From NCBI RefSeq assembly GCF_000316625.1, contig NC_019676.1, forward strand, positions 545,001-609,000: a stretch of DNA of 64,000 nt, written 5' to 3'. This stretch comes from Nostoc sp. PCC 7107 (GTDB taxonomy: Bacteria; Cyanobacteriota; Cyanobacteriia; Cyanobacteriales; Nostocaceae). The notes below the pieces were generated by a model. It had not been told where the DNA came from, ran no database searches, and worked only from the letters and a program-made list of their open reading frames with translations. The position numbers and the translations under genes were made by a program. Positions 19,482-27,339 of this stretch are shown here, piece after piece; within the stretch, counting starts at the first letter, position 1, and every line of letters starts with the position of its first letter.

Positions 19482-19850
19482 TCAAGTTGCATCAGCCTGA
19501 TTATCTACTGTTTTCTCAACTAAGGAACGTAATGAATCTGCATCTTTGTTTACCCGTTCTTGCTGATACCAGAATGTAATTTCACGATCAGAAGCGTTAG
19601 CTAATACGGCTAGTCTTTTACAGTGAGGGCATTCGTAAACTTGGGGAAATTCTGGTTTTGGTCTTGTAGGAATTAACAGTTTATAGACCTGTCTTTCAAA
19701 ATCTTCATCAGATTCAGCTTGTTGATGTGCTGCAACCAAATTATCAGCTAATTTTTCAATTAGTGGTTCCCACAGCAACTTAAAACCTTGCCGATTGGGT
19801 ATTGGAGATAGGTTAATGATTTCACCGCATATACAACTAATTTTGGGCAT
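19482..19850 (-). CDS. Small Cys-motif protein, tandem copy 1
   Basis: This is a 122-residue protein of unknown family. It has an N-terminal CxC (ISCICGE, residues 6-8) and a central CxxC (YECPHCKR, near residue 74), which together look like a zinc ribbon. The middle is helical (EPLIEKLADNLVAAHQQAESD) and the C-terminus is acidic/helical (DSLRSLVEKTVDNQ). TTAGGAG precedes the ATG. It is the 3'-most of three tandem paralogues spaced exactly 444 bp apart. I recognise no function. Confidence 0.7.
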   Translation of the reverse strand: MPKISCICGEIINLSPIPNRQGFKLLWEPLIEKLADNLVAAHQQAESDEDFERQVYKLLIPTRPKPEFPQVYECPHCKRLAVLANASDREITFWYQQERVNKDADSLRSLVEKTVDNQADAT

Positions 19851-19925
19851 AATAATCTCCTAACGATTGGGAGCATCCCAGTTTTATTTCACATCAAAAG
19901 AATCAAGAATTTAGCTCATAGCTTA

Positions 19926-20294
19926 TCAAGCTTCATCAGTCTGATTATCTATTGTTTTCTCAACCAAGGAACGTAATGAATCTGTCTCTGTGTTTGCCAG
20001 TTCTTGCTGATACCAGAATGTGATTTCACGATCAGAAGCACGGGCTAATACAGCTAGTCTTTTACAGTGAAAGCATTCGTAAACTTGAGGATTCGCTGGC
20101 TCCCAACTCCTTGGATATAAAAGTTCATAAACTTTATTTTCAAAATCGTCATCAGATTCAGCTTGTTGATGTGCAGCAACTAAATTATCAGCTAATTTTT
20201 CAATTAGCGGTTCCCATAGCAACTTAAAACCTTGCCGATTTGGTATTGGGGATAGGTTGATAATTCCACCGCATATACAACTAATTTTGGGCAT
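19926..20294 (-). CDS. Small Cys-motif protein, tandem copy 2
   Basis: This 122-residue paralogue has an N-terminal two-thirds nearly identical to copy 1 (MPKISCICGGIINLSPIPNR...). The central motif is CFHC rather than CPHC, and the C-terminus (ELANTETDSLRSLVEKT) matches copy 3 rather than copy 1. The mixed affinity suggests gene conversion between units. Flanking spacer DNA with TTAGGAG and the TTGGGAGCATC block is also duplicated, so each copy has its own ribosome-binding site. Function unknown. Confidence 0.7.
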   Translation of the reverse strand: MPKISCICGGIINLSPIPNRQGFKLLWEPLIEKLADNLVAAHQQAESDDDFENKVYELLYPRSWEPANPQVYECFHCKRLAVLARASDREITFWYQQELANTETDSLRSLVEKTIDNQTDEA

Positions 20295-20369
20295 AACAAT
20301 CTCCTAACGATTGGGAGCATCTCAGTTTTATTTCATATCAAAAGAATCAAGAATTTAGCTAATGGCTTA

Positions 20370-20732
20370 TCAAGCTTCATCAGCCTGATTATCTACTGTT
20401 TTCTCAACCAAGGAACGTAATGAATCTGTCTCTGTGTTTGCCAATTCTTGCTGATACCAGAATGCAGGCACTTTATCAGCAGCACTGGCAAACACAATCA
20501 GTCGCTTACAATTTGGACATTCATAAACTTGAGGAAATTTTGGCTTCTTGAGATAAAAAAGGTCATAGGCTTGCTTTTCAAAATCTTCATTAGATGCTGC
20601 TTGTTGATGTGCATTGACTAAAGAATCGATAATTTGTTCAATTTTGGGTTCCCAAATAAGCTTAAACTCTTGGCGATTTGGAATCACAGATAAATTGATA
20701 ACTTCATCACACAAACATCTGATTTTGGGCAT
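20370..20732 (-). CDS. Small Cys-motif protein, tandem copy 3
   Basis: This 120-residue paralogue is the most diverged in its N-terminal two-thirds (MPKIRCLCDEVINLSVIPNR) yet nearly identical to copy 2 over the last 30 residues. It keeps CxC and CxxC (YECPNCKR). I set the start at the ATG 20732, aligned with the other copies and preceded by AAAGGAAAAG; an upstream ATG (20753) would include that SD in the coding region. It is the first gene of the array in transcription order, with a 415-bp upstream gap containing AT-rich DNA and the leader of the DUF1995 gene. Function unknown. Confidence 0.7.
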   Translation of the reverse strand: MPKIRCLCDEVINLSVIPNRQEFKLIWEPKIEQIIDSLVNAHQQAASNEDFEKQAYDLFYLKKPKFPQVYECPNCKRLIVFASAADKVPAFWYQQELANTETDSLRSLVEKTVDNQADEA

Positions 20733-21077
20733 AAGAACTTTTCCTTTTTGCATTTGAGCGTAACATTGTTACTCCTCACAACTTACTTTTGTAAGTTTTA
20801 ATATTTGCTGTATCTAGTTTCTTTGAGAAAAATAAATAATAATTGAGTGCAATTACGGTTATTTTTTAAAGTTATTAAAAAGCTAAATAATGTTCTCTAA
20901 ATATACGTAATTTTAGTATAATCACGAAGGCATAGACTTTGTATCTTTCGATTAATTTAATATAAATTATTGATGAAGACGCATAGAAAAAACTCTACCA
21001 GTCTTGAAGATGTTGGCTTGATGTACGAAATCTAAGCTATGTCAGGTTAATTTTTAGCAATCAAAAGATGACGAGGC

Positions 21078-21229
21078 GCGATCGCTGGGCGGTAAAACTG
21101 TAAAAATTAAGCATTGGTGATGCAAGTTCTCAAACTCGATATTAACTATGACTCAACTTCCTGATACTCTTGAAGATGCGATCGCTCAAGCTCGTGAAGC
21201 CACAAAAGCCGCTTTAGCAGATGGTTACA
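21078..21229. repeat. Direct repeat partner of 19174-19325
   Basis: About 152 bp covering the leader and first 27 codons of the intact DUF1995 gene is repeated 1904 bp upstream with roughly eight mismatches and no indels. The pair brackets the three-gene array. Confidence 0.85.
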
Positions 21230-21882
21230 CCCGTGTGCAAGTTGATTTGCTGTTCCCGGAACTCAAACAAATGCCTGTAGCGGAACAATTTCTGCCATTA
21301 TTTGCTGAATATGAGTCGCGGTTGAAAGTGTTCTTTGCTGATGCTGGTGGTGCAGCCTTAGCACGTCGTGATTGGGTAGATGCAGCATTTCAAATTTTGG
21401 ATATTGGGACAGGTAGGGCTGCCTCTATTCAGTCTAAAATCAAACCAGAAGACGAAATTTTCTTATTTGTTTCCCCAAGTGCGGTGGAAATACCCCAACT
21501 GGAAAAAGTTTGTGAAATTATTGGCGATCGCCCTTTGGTTATGTTAAACCCACGCCTAGAAGATTCTGGTACTGTAGGGATTGGTTACGCTGCTAGACAA
21601 ATTCGTGAGCGTTTTCTCAATACCATTGAATCTTGCTATTATTTGCGTCCAGTTGATGAAAACACCGCTGTCTTTCGCTGCTATCCCGGACAGTGGGAAG
21701 TTTTGGTACAAAAAGGCGAAACCTGGGAAAAAATAGCTGAACTACCCAAAAAACCATCGGGCGATGATATTGACTATCTGCTGATGCAAGGGCAAGGGCA
21801 AACATCAACTGAAGGTACACCTATGAAAAAACCCAGTATGTTAAAAAGCTTACAACGATTTATTAAGGCTTTGAGTAGCTAG
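21148..21882 (+). CDS. DUF1995 family protein (LPA3-like)
   Basis: This 244-residue soluble protein of the DUF1995 family is common to cyanobacteria and plastids; the plant member LPA3 assists photosystem II assembly. The N-terminus (LPDTLEDAIAQAREATKAAL) and the core VQVDLLFPELKQMPVAEQFL are typical, as is the later DENTAVFRCYPGQWEVL. The C-terminal 35 residues are a linker with a basic tail. The role in this organism is inferred only. The upstream 70 bp is duplicated at 19174, so the two share any promoter element located there. Confidence 0.8.
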   Translation: MTQLPDTLEDAIAQAREATKAALADGYTRVQVDLLFPELKQMPVAEQFLPLFAEYESRLKVFFADAGGAALARRDWVDAAFQILDIGTGRAASIQSKIKPEDEIFLFVSPSAVEIPQLEKVCEIIGDRPLVMLNPRLEDSGTVGIGYAARQIRERFLNTIESCYYLRPVDENTAVFRCYPGQWEVLVQKGETWEKIAELPKKPSGDDIDYLLMQGQGQTSTEGTPMKKPSMLKSLQRFIKALSS

Positions 21883-21921
21883 TTAAGACTTATGCAAGAA
21901 AACGAAAAACTAAGATTTTAG

Positions 21922-21978
21922 ATGAGGGTGTCAGGGTTTAGGTGTTAAAAGCCCTGACACTCTTATATACACCCTCAT
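21922..21978. terminator. Overlapping alternative hairpins after the DUF1995 gene
   Basis: GTGTCAGGG (21928-21936) pairs with CCCTGACAC (21952-21960); alternatively ATGAGGGTGT (21922-21931) pairs with ACACCCTCAT (21969-21978). It lies in the 143-bp convergent gap, 40 bp after the DUF1995 stop. It may act as a terminator, but the T-run is weak. Similar wording recurs near 26060-26130, so it is also a dispersed repeat. Confidence 0.45.
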
Positions 21979-22025
21979 ACCCTTACACCCATTCTTGACA
22001 TAAAATATTGGTGCATAATTCCTGT

Positions 22026-23747
22026 TTATCTCAACTTAAATTCATCAAATTTCATAACTTCTGAATCTGGTTTGCGCGTATCAAAAAGGTAGCTGCTAAC
22101 CTTACCTGTAGACGTATCGAAGATACTAAAAACAGTAATATTATTACTAGCAAGATAAGGCATTGGTTTACCATCATCACCTAATAGTGGTGCAATGCTT
22201 GGTACTACTGGTTCCAAATCATTAGGATCGCCCAGGATAACATATTTTTCTTGATAACCTGTGGGAACTTCTCGCTTTCTGTCACCCCAAGCTGCACCAT
22301 AAGTATTACCAACATTTGAGGTTTCTAAAAACTGCATTCCCTGAGAACTAATAAAACGATTCCATAAATGAGAATGACCATAAAATACTAACTGCACATT
22401 AGCTGCTTCTAGTAACGGGACAACATCACGAATAATATAGTCAGCATTGTGAGGATATTCGTAACGCACAGATGTAATTTTATCTTGTTGATTGCGATCG
22501 ATAATTTGCACTGGGTCAGTGTAGGCAGGGACAATATTATCACCGAGGGTATGGGGCGGATGATGGAACATCACCACTTTATATTTTGCTTGTTGAAATT
22601 CTGGGCTGTTGAGTTCTGCTGTTAACCAATTGTACTGTGTACTACCTTGGGAAATTGGCTCATAAATTATCTGTCCATAACCCCAATTTTCAGGATTATC
22701 TAAATCTTTCTCTGCTTCCCGATACCTACCTGGATATTTTTCATCTAACTTGGGAGTGCGCCACATATTTGTGATGTATAAAACTATTAAACGCACGTCA
22801 CCAAAACTAACTGCATAATATTTTTTCCCACCTATTTTACTTTGAGGTAAGCTCAAAATTTCTTCGTAGGTGGTCGTATTAAAAGAATTATCAATAAGCG
22901 ATTTGCCACTATAGAGTTTTTGAGCAACAGCACGGGGAAATGTATCATCAAATTCATTGTTTAAATTGTTTGTTCTGGCAAAGCGTCCCATGACTTCATG
23001 ATTACCAATGCAGCTATACATAGGTGCGTGTTGAATGATTTGCCCGCCAGTATAAGTAACTTTTACACCATCATGCTGCATTTCATATTTAGCACGACCT
23101 TGCAAACCTGGAAATAACGCATTGCCCCGATTATCATCAAACCATTCTGAGGCGCGATCGCTCACATTAATTAAATCACCAGCAAACCACACAGCATCTA
23201 CTCGCCCCACTGTTTCTACTACTTTTTGTAGATTTGCGGCGGTCATTGGCTTGAGTTGATGGTCGGAAGTTAAGAGAATTTTTAGTGGTGTACCCGGTTC
23301 AGGTTTAGCAGCCAGAGTAAAAACATCACTGCTAACAGATACGCCGTCTTCTCTCTCACTGGTAACGCGATAATTCACCCGCACCCCTGACGTTAACCCT
23401 GCTACCTCAGCTTCGTGTCGCCAAATATCCCGTTTAGTCGGTTGTTGATAAACTTGTCCGTCTTGAGTTTGGTTCCCAACACGTGATTTTCGGTCTTCTC
23501 TGGTGCGGCTGAGTTTGGTAGTAGTAGCTTTGGCAGTTTGCTGCAAATTTTCACCGTAAACAACTGTATGTTTATTGCCGACAAACTCAGTAAACCATAC
23601 TACTCTGACTGAGGTTGCAGTTGGCAGTTGCAAAAATGGATCTGTCAACAGTTGAGGGGCTGCGGTCATAATGGTTTGCCCAAATGAATGCACGCTTACC
23701 AAGGTAAAGCATAGAATAAACAGAAGTACAGGTATAAGCAATTTCAT
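22026..23747 (-). CDS. Secreted metallophosphoesterase (purple acid phosphatase-like)
   Basis: This 573-residue exported protein has a signal peptide (residues ~1-23, ending SFG-Q), a fibronectin-III-like N-terminal domain (TSVRVVWFTEFVGNKHTVVY, ~40-150) and a calcineurin-type phosphoesterase domain. Visible metal motifs are LLTSDHQ (first Asp), WFAGDLIN (GD), GNHE, MFHHPPH and YGHSHLW (GHxH). It probably hydrolyses phosphomonoesters or diesters in the periplasm or outside the cell, possibly to scavenge phosphate; the substrate is unproven. It is divergent from ntcB, sharing a gap that contains the NtcA site. Confidence 0.85.
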   Translation of the reverse strand: MKLLIPVLLFILCFTLVSVHSFGQTIMTAAPQLLTDPFLQLPTATSVRVVWFTEFVGNKHTVVYGENLQQTAKATTTKLSRTREDRKSRVGNQTQDGQVYQQPTKRDIWRHEAEVAGLTSGVRVNYRVTSEREDGVSVSSDVFTLAAKPEPGTPLKILLTSDHQLKPMTAANLQKVVETVGRVDAVWFAGDLINVSDRASEWFDDNRGNALFPGLQGRAKYEMQHDGVKVTYTGGQIIQHAPMYSCIGNHEVMGRFARTNNLNNEFDDTFPRAVAQKLYSGKSLIDNSFNTTTYEEILSLPQSKIGGKKYYAVSFGDVRLIVLYITNMWRTPKLDEKYPGRYREAEKDLDNPENWGYGQIIYEPISQGSTQYNWLTAELNSPEFQQAKYKVVMFHHPPHTLGDNIVPAYTDPVQIIDRNQQDKITSVRYEYPHNADYIIRDVVPLLEAANVQLVFYGHSHLWNRFISSQGMQFLETSNVGNTYGAAWGDRKREVPTGYQEKYVILGDPNDLEPVVPSIAPLLGDDGKPMPYLASNNITVFSIFDTSTGKVSSYLFDTRKPDSEVMKFDEFKLR

Positions 23748-23834
23748 GATTTGTTCCGTTTGGGATGGTGATCAAATTCATGAATAACAAGAAAAAGTTA
23801 AATTTCTATTAAAATATTTCAATTATCAGCAGAT

Positions 23835-23876
23835 GTAACAAACTCTACTAAATTTTGGAGGGAAAACCGTTAACTT
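23835..23876 (+). promoter_or_regulatory. NtcA-activated promoter of ntcB
   Basis: GTA-ACAAACTC-TAC (23835-23848) is an exact GTAN8TAC NtcA box. It is followed after 22 bp by TAACTT (23871-23876), an exact TAN3T -10. This is the canonical class-II NtcA-dependent architecture. The start codon of ntcB is 36 bp downstream of the -10. Nitrogen-responsive expression is the expected consequence. Confidence 0.85.
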
Positions 23877-23912
23877 AATGAGAGCCATAAATGTAATTCA
23901 GGCTACATTAAT

Positions 23913-24848
23913 ATGCGACTAGAGCAGTTGCAAGCTTTTTTAGCGATCGCCGATAGTGGTAGCTTTCAACAAGCAGCCAGACAATGTGGTGTCACCCAAT
24001 CAACTATCAGTCGCCAGATTCAAGCCTTAGAAGCAGATTTGGGTGTGGAACTGTTTCACAGAAACACTCATGCTAAATTAACCTTGGGCGGAGAACGTTT
24101 ATTGCCCCGTGTCCGCAAAATTTGCCAGGAGTGGCAAGTTGCTACACAAGAGTTAACAGATTTAATGGCAGGAAAACAGCCAGAATTGTGCATTGCCTCA
24201 ATTCATTCCCTGTGCGCTTCTTACTTACCGCCAGTATTACAAAAATTCTGCCGTGATTATCCTGAAGTGCAATTGCGGGTCACATCTTTGGGCAGCGATC
24301 GCGCCTTAAAAGTTCTCAAAGATGGTTTAGTAGATTTAGCGATCGTCATGAATAATCGCTTTTTAACCACCGGCAGAGAAATGGTGGTGGAAGTTTTATA
24401 TGATGAACCAATAGAAGTCCTCACCGCCGCAAATCATCCTCTAGCCCAATATGAACGCATCCCTTGGGCAGAATTGGTGCGTTATCCCCAAGTCGTATTT
24501 AAAGATGGTTATGGAATGCAGCGGTTAGTCCAAGATAAATTTGAACGTTTAGAAGCCACACTTCATGCAGCTTTAGAAGTTAATACCCTCGATGCTTTCC
24601 GGGGAGTTGTACGTCAAGGGGAATTAATAGCCTTACTTCCTACCTCCGCTTTGGTCGAAGCCCGGCAAGACCTAACTTTAGCCGTGCGCCCTTTAGCTAA
24701 TAATCCCTTAGATAATTCTGGGTTAACTCGCCGTGTAGTCATGGTAACAACTCAAGACCGCCTGCATATTCCCCCAATTAAACACTTTTGGGAACTAGTC
24801 TTAGAAAATATTCCGCTGCAATCTCAAGAACAGCGATCGGCTTCCTGA
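23913..24848 (+). CDS. ntcB: LysR-type regulator NtcB (nitrate assimilation activator)
   Basis: This 311-residue LysR-family activator has an N-terminal winged helix (FLAIADSGSFQQAARQCGVT then QSTISRQIQALEADLGVELF) and a two-lobed effector domain. In Anabaena NtcB activates the nir-nrt-narB operon with NtcA. Identification rests on the combination of an NtcA-type promoter immediately upstream and cnaT immediately downstream, the known ntcB-cnaT order; LysR sequence alone would not be decisive. The nitrate genes themselves are not in this window. Confidence 0.82.
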   Translation: MRLEQLQAFLAIADSGSFQQAARQCGVTQSTISRQIQALEADLGVELFHRNTHAKLTLGGERLLPRVRKICQEWQVATQELTDLMAGKQPELCIASIHSLCASYLPPVLQKFCRDYPEVQLRVTSLGSDRALKVLKDGLVDLAIVMNNRFLTTGREMVVEVLYDEPIEVLTAANHPLAQYERIPWAELVRYPQVVFKDGYGMQRLVQDKFERLEATLHAALEVNTLDAFRGVVRQGELIALLPTSALVEARQDLTLAVRPLANNPLDNSGLTRRVVMVTTQDRLHIPPIKHFWELVLENIPLQSQEQRSAS

Positions 24849-24929
24849 AGTATGATGAGTCAACAGTCCATAGTCAATGGTCAACTGAAGTATGAAGTAT
24901 AAAATTTTATCCTTCAGCCTCTTGCCTTT

Positions 24930-24957
24930 TGACTAATGACAAATGACTAATGACAAA
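24930..24957. repeat. Two tandem 14-bp repeats at the cnaT start
   Basis: TGACTAATGACAAA occurs twice in a row (24930-24943, 24944-24957), ending just before the ATG at 24959. The repeat contains its own ATG (24950) in frame, which makes the annotated start ambiguous by three codons. Confidence 0.7.
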
Positions 24958-24958
24958 T

Positions 24959-26026
24959 ATGAGTAACATCTTCAGGGAATTACTAAAAAAAGTAGGTGGT
25001 GGCAATCACACAGGCGAAAACTTAACTCGTGCGGAAGCTGCGATCGCTACTAAAATGATGTTGCTGGGGGAAGCAACACCAGCCCAAATTGGGGCATTTT
25101 TAATTGCCCACCGCATCAAACGACCAACGGGCGAAGAATTGGCAGGGATGTTAGATACATACAATGAACTAGGGGCAAAACTCCCAGCAATTCTATCTGC
25201 ATCTCCAGTTATTGTACTGGGTATACCCTATGATGGCAGAACTCGCACTGCACCCATGAGCCATATCATAGCTTTACTCCTTGCTGCGGCTGGACAACCT
25301 GTGATCATGCACGGCGGCGATCGCTTGCCGACAAAATATGGTTTACCCTTAATAGAAGTTTGGCAAGGTTTAGGTGTTGATTGGACTGCTTTATCGTTAC
25401 CTCAAACCCAGCAAGTCTTTGCACAAACGGGAATTGGCTTTATCTACACACCTAATCATTTTCCATTAACCAAAAGTCTTTGGGAATACCGCGACCAACT
25501 TGGTAAACGTCCACCCTTTGCCACAATGGAATTAATTTGGTGTCCTTACGCTGGTGATGCTCACGTAATTGCCGGGTTTGTCCATCCTCCCACAGAAGCA
25601 ATGTTTCAATCTGCATTAGAACTCAGGGGAGTCAAAAAATATACCTTAATTAAAGGTTTAGAAGGGAGTTGTGACCTACCACGCGATCGCACCGCAATTA
25701 TCGCTTTATCCGCATCCCCAGATTTAGAAAGGTTATTTCTTTCACCTCATGATTATGGGTTCACTACCAAAAATGTACCTTTAGGAACTACTAAAGAACT
25801 AATCACGCAAATTCAAGATGTTCTAACCGGAAAACCAGGGGAATTAATGCAAACAGCCCTGTGGAATGGAGGATTTTATCTGTGGCACAGTGGTATTTGT
25901 TCAGATATGCGATCGGGTATTGCCCAAGCAGAAAAACTCTTAACTAATGGTGCAGTCGCCACCAAACTCCAAGAACTGATTCAGGTAACTAATTCCGCCT
26001 ACCATAATACCTTTCAGCATATTTGA
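24959..26026 (+). CDS. cnaT: CnaT, anthranilate phosphoribosyltransferase-like nitrate-assimilation protein
   Basis: This 355-residue protein is of the glycosyltransferase/phosphoribosyltransferase (TrpD-like) fold. The N-terminal helical domain (LTRAEAAIATKMMLLGEATP, IGAFLIAHRIKRPTGEELAG) and the HGGDRLPTKYGLPL segment resemble the HG-x-R-x-x-(S/T)-S loop of TrpD, but with changes that suggest a different substrate. In Anabaena cnaT is required for expression of the nir operon although its reaction is unknown. I favour the ATG at 24959 over 24950, because the latter lies in a tandem repeat. It follows ntcB by 110 bp on the same strand. Confidence 0.82.
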   Translation: MSNIFRELLKKVGGGNHTGENLTRAEAAIATKMMLLGEATPAQIGAFLIAHRIKRPTGEELAGMLDTYNELGAKLPAILSASPVIVLGIPYDGRTRTAPMSHIIALLLAAAGQPVIMHGGDRLPTKYGLPLIEVWQGLGVDWTALSLPQTQQVFAQTGIGFIYTPNHFPLTKSLWEYRDQLGKRPPFATMELIWCPYAGDAHVIAGFVHPPTEAMFQSALELRGVKKYTLIKGLEGSCDLPRDRTAIIALSASPDLERLFLSPHDYGFTTKNVPLGTTKELITQIQDVLTGKPGELMQTALWNGGFYLWHSGICSDMRSGIAQAEKLLTNGAVATKLQELIQVTNSAYHNTFQHI

Positions 26027-26276
26027 TTCGCATTGTCGCAGTAAAAGGCACAATCAAGAGTTTGGGAAAGGATGTGAGGTGTTAAGGTTTATTTGTTCCA
26101 ACCCCTAACCCTATACCCTCATATCTAACAGTGTCGGATAAAAAATTTATACAATCTTGATATCTTCTTTGTAAAAATTGATAAACTATCTATTTGATTA
26201 CCTCAGTTAGCCACCTCAGCTAAATCCGAACATTGAGTAATACTTGCATTTCCTTTAGAACAAGATATTAAAATTC

Positions 26277-27032
26277 ATGAAAAAACTAAGTAGTTTTTCT
26301 AGTGTTAAATTTTTAACTTCTAGTATGGCTACGTTGGCTATTAGCTTGATCTCAAGTCAAAGTGCTACAGCAGCAACAATAGCTCTTGGTTTTACCAAGT
26401 TAACAGGTTTAGCTGGTGGTTCTCCGGCAACTACCGCTGTTTATCGTGCCGAAATTCCGGTTTTAAGCTTTGGTGAGATTGCTGCCATTGTCATTAAAGA
26501 TATTAGCAATGGTACTGGTGGATCTCCTGGTAATGTCAGTGGCTTTGATTTAGATGCAGTCAAACTTAGTTATGTTTCTGTTGACAGCGCAGCGGCAGCG
26601 AAAAACATCCCCATTTCAGATTTAGTAGACGTTTTTGATTTTAGCCCTACAGGAACTATTTTGACTCCAGGAAGCCAACGTCCTCCTATGTCTCCGCCAT
26701 TGTTTGGTACTACAGGCGGTAATGTCAATAATGCTGTAGCCACCCTGGGAAATTTTGATGCCAATTCTACTACTGACCCCAGCAAAATTTTCGGATTTTT
26801 CAGCTTGGGAGACAATGGTCAAGTAGAATTCAAACTCAAAAGTCCTGTTTCTACAAATAGTCCGTTATATCTTTACATTGGGGAAGTCGGAAATAATGGT
26901 GAAGTGGCAGCCGGAGAAGTGATTATCTCACAGCCAGCAAGTCCCGTTCCAGAACCTAGTGGTTTAGCTGTATTATCTTTGGCGGGGATATATTTGGCAG
27001 TTCGCCACCGCAAAAAAAACAAGTCTCAATAA
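26277..27032 (+). CDS. PEP-CTERM sorting-domain exported protein
   Basis: This 251-residue secreted protein has a Sec signal peptide (MATLAISLISSQSATAA), a low-complexity beta-rich Gly/Ser/Thr body, and a C-terminal PEP-CTERM tripartite signal: VPEPSG, a hydrophobic span (LAVLSLAGIYLAV) and a basic tail (RHRKKNKSQ). PEP-CTERM proteins are processed by exosortase and often anchored to the outer surface or matrix. The specific function is unknown. It is a monocistronic gene with a 250-bp AT-rich upstream gap. Confidence 0.88.
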   Translation: MKKLSSFSSVKFLTSSMATLAISLISSQSATAATIALGFTKLTGLAGGSPATTAVYRAEIPVLSFGEIAAIVIKDISNGTGGSPGNVSGFDLDAVKLSYVSVDSAAAAKNIPISDLVDVFDFSPTGTILTPGSQRPPMSPPLFGTTGGNVNNAVATLGNFDANSTTDPSKIFGFFSLGDNGQVEFKLKSPVSTNSPLYLYIGEVGNNGEVAAGEVIISQPASPVPEPSGLAVLSLAGIYLAVRHRKKNKSQ

Positions 27033-27234
27033 TTTTCCATAGAGTTATATCTAAGAAGAGACTGTAAGCCTCTGAAGCATCAACCGAATAATCAAACAAA
27101 GATTACATCAGCTAGATTTCTCTCAAAGATGAGATTGCTACATCTTTCTTCCTTGCAATGACATGCTTTCTAGAGCATTCCAACGGCTCATACTAATTCA
27201 CCAAAATCTGGATATGTGTTTGTATGAAAATACT

Positions 27235-27263
27235 CAGCCCCTCTCCGCATCGAAGAGGGGCTG
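27235..27263. repeat. Palindromic repeat in the 307-bp convergent gap
   Basis: CAGCCCCTCT (27235-27244) and AGAGGGGCTG (27254-27263) form a perfect 10-bp GC-rich stem between the PEP-CTERM gene and the convergent DUF4912 protein. The same family (CCCCTCT...AGAGGGG) is commonly dispersed in cyanobacteria. It may end both transcripts. No gene is visible in the rest of the gap. Confidence 0.6.
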
Positions 27264-27339
27264 GAGGAGAGGTTATTCCAGGATGCCTGAATTGGTGTTC
27301 TAGAGAATCAGGAACAGACTTATTCCCTGTTCTTAACAA

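Larger units (their letters stand above)
19482..20732. repeat. Three tandem 444-bp duplication units
   Basis: The three stop codons (19482, 19926, 20370) are exactly 444 bp apart. Not only the genes but also the intergenic spacers between copies 1-2 and 2-3 match closely (TCCTAACGATTGGGAGCATC blocks), so whole units were duplicated in tandem. The spacer upstream of copy 3 is different, marking the array's edge. Confidence 0.85.

Noticed and set aside
19482-20732. Tandem 444-bp units considered as a phage or integron cassette array
   Set aside because: No integrase, attC-like sites or tRNA target; each unit carries its own ribosome-binding site and the pattern fits plain tandem duplication.
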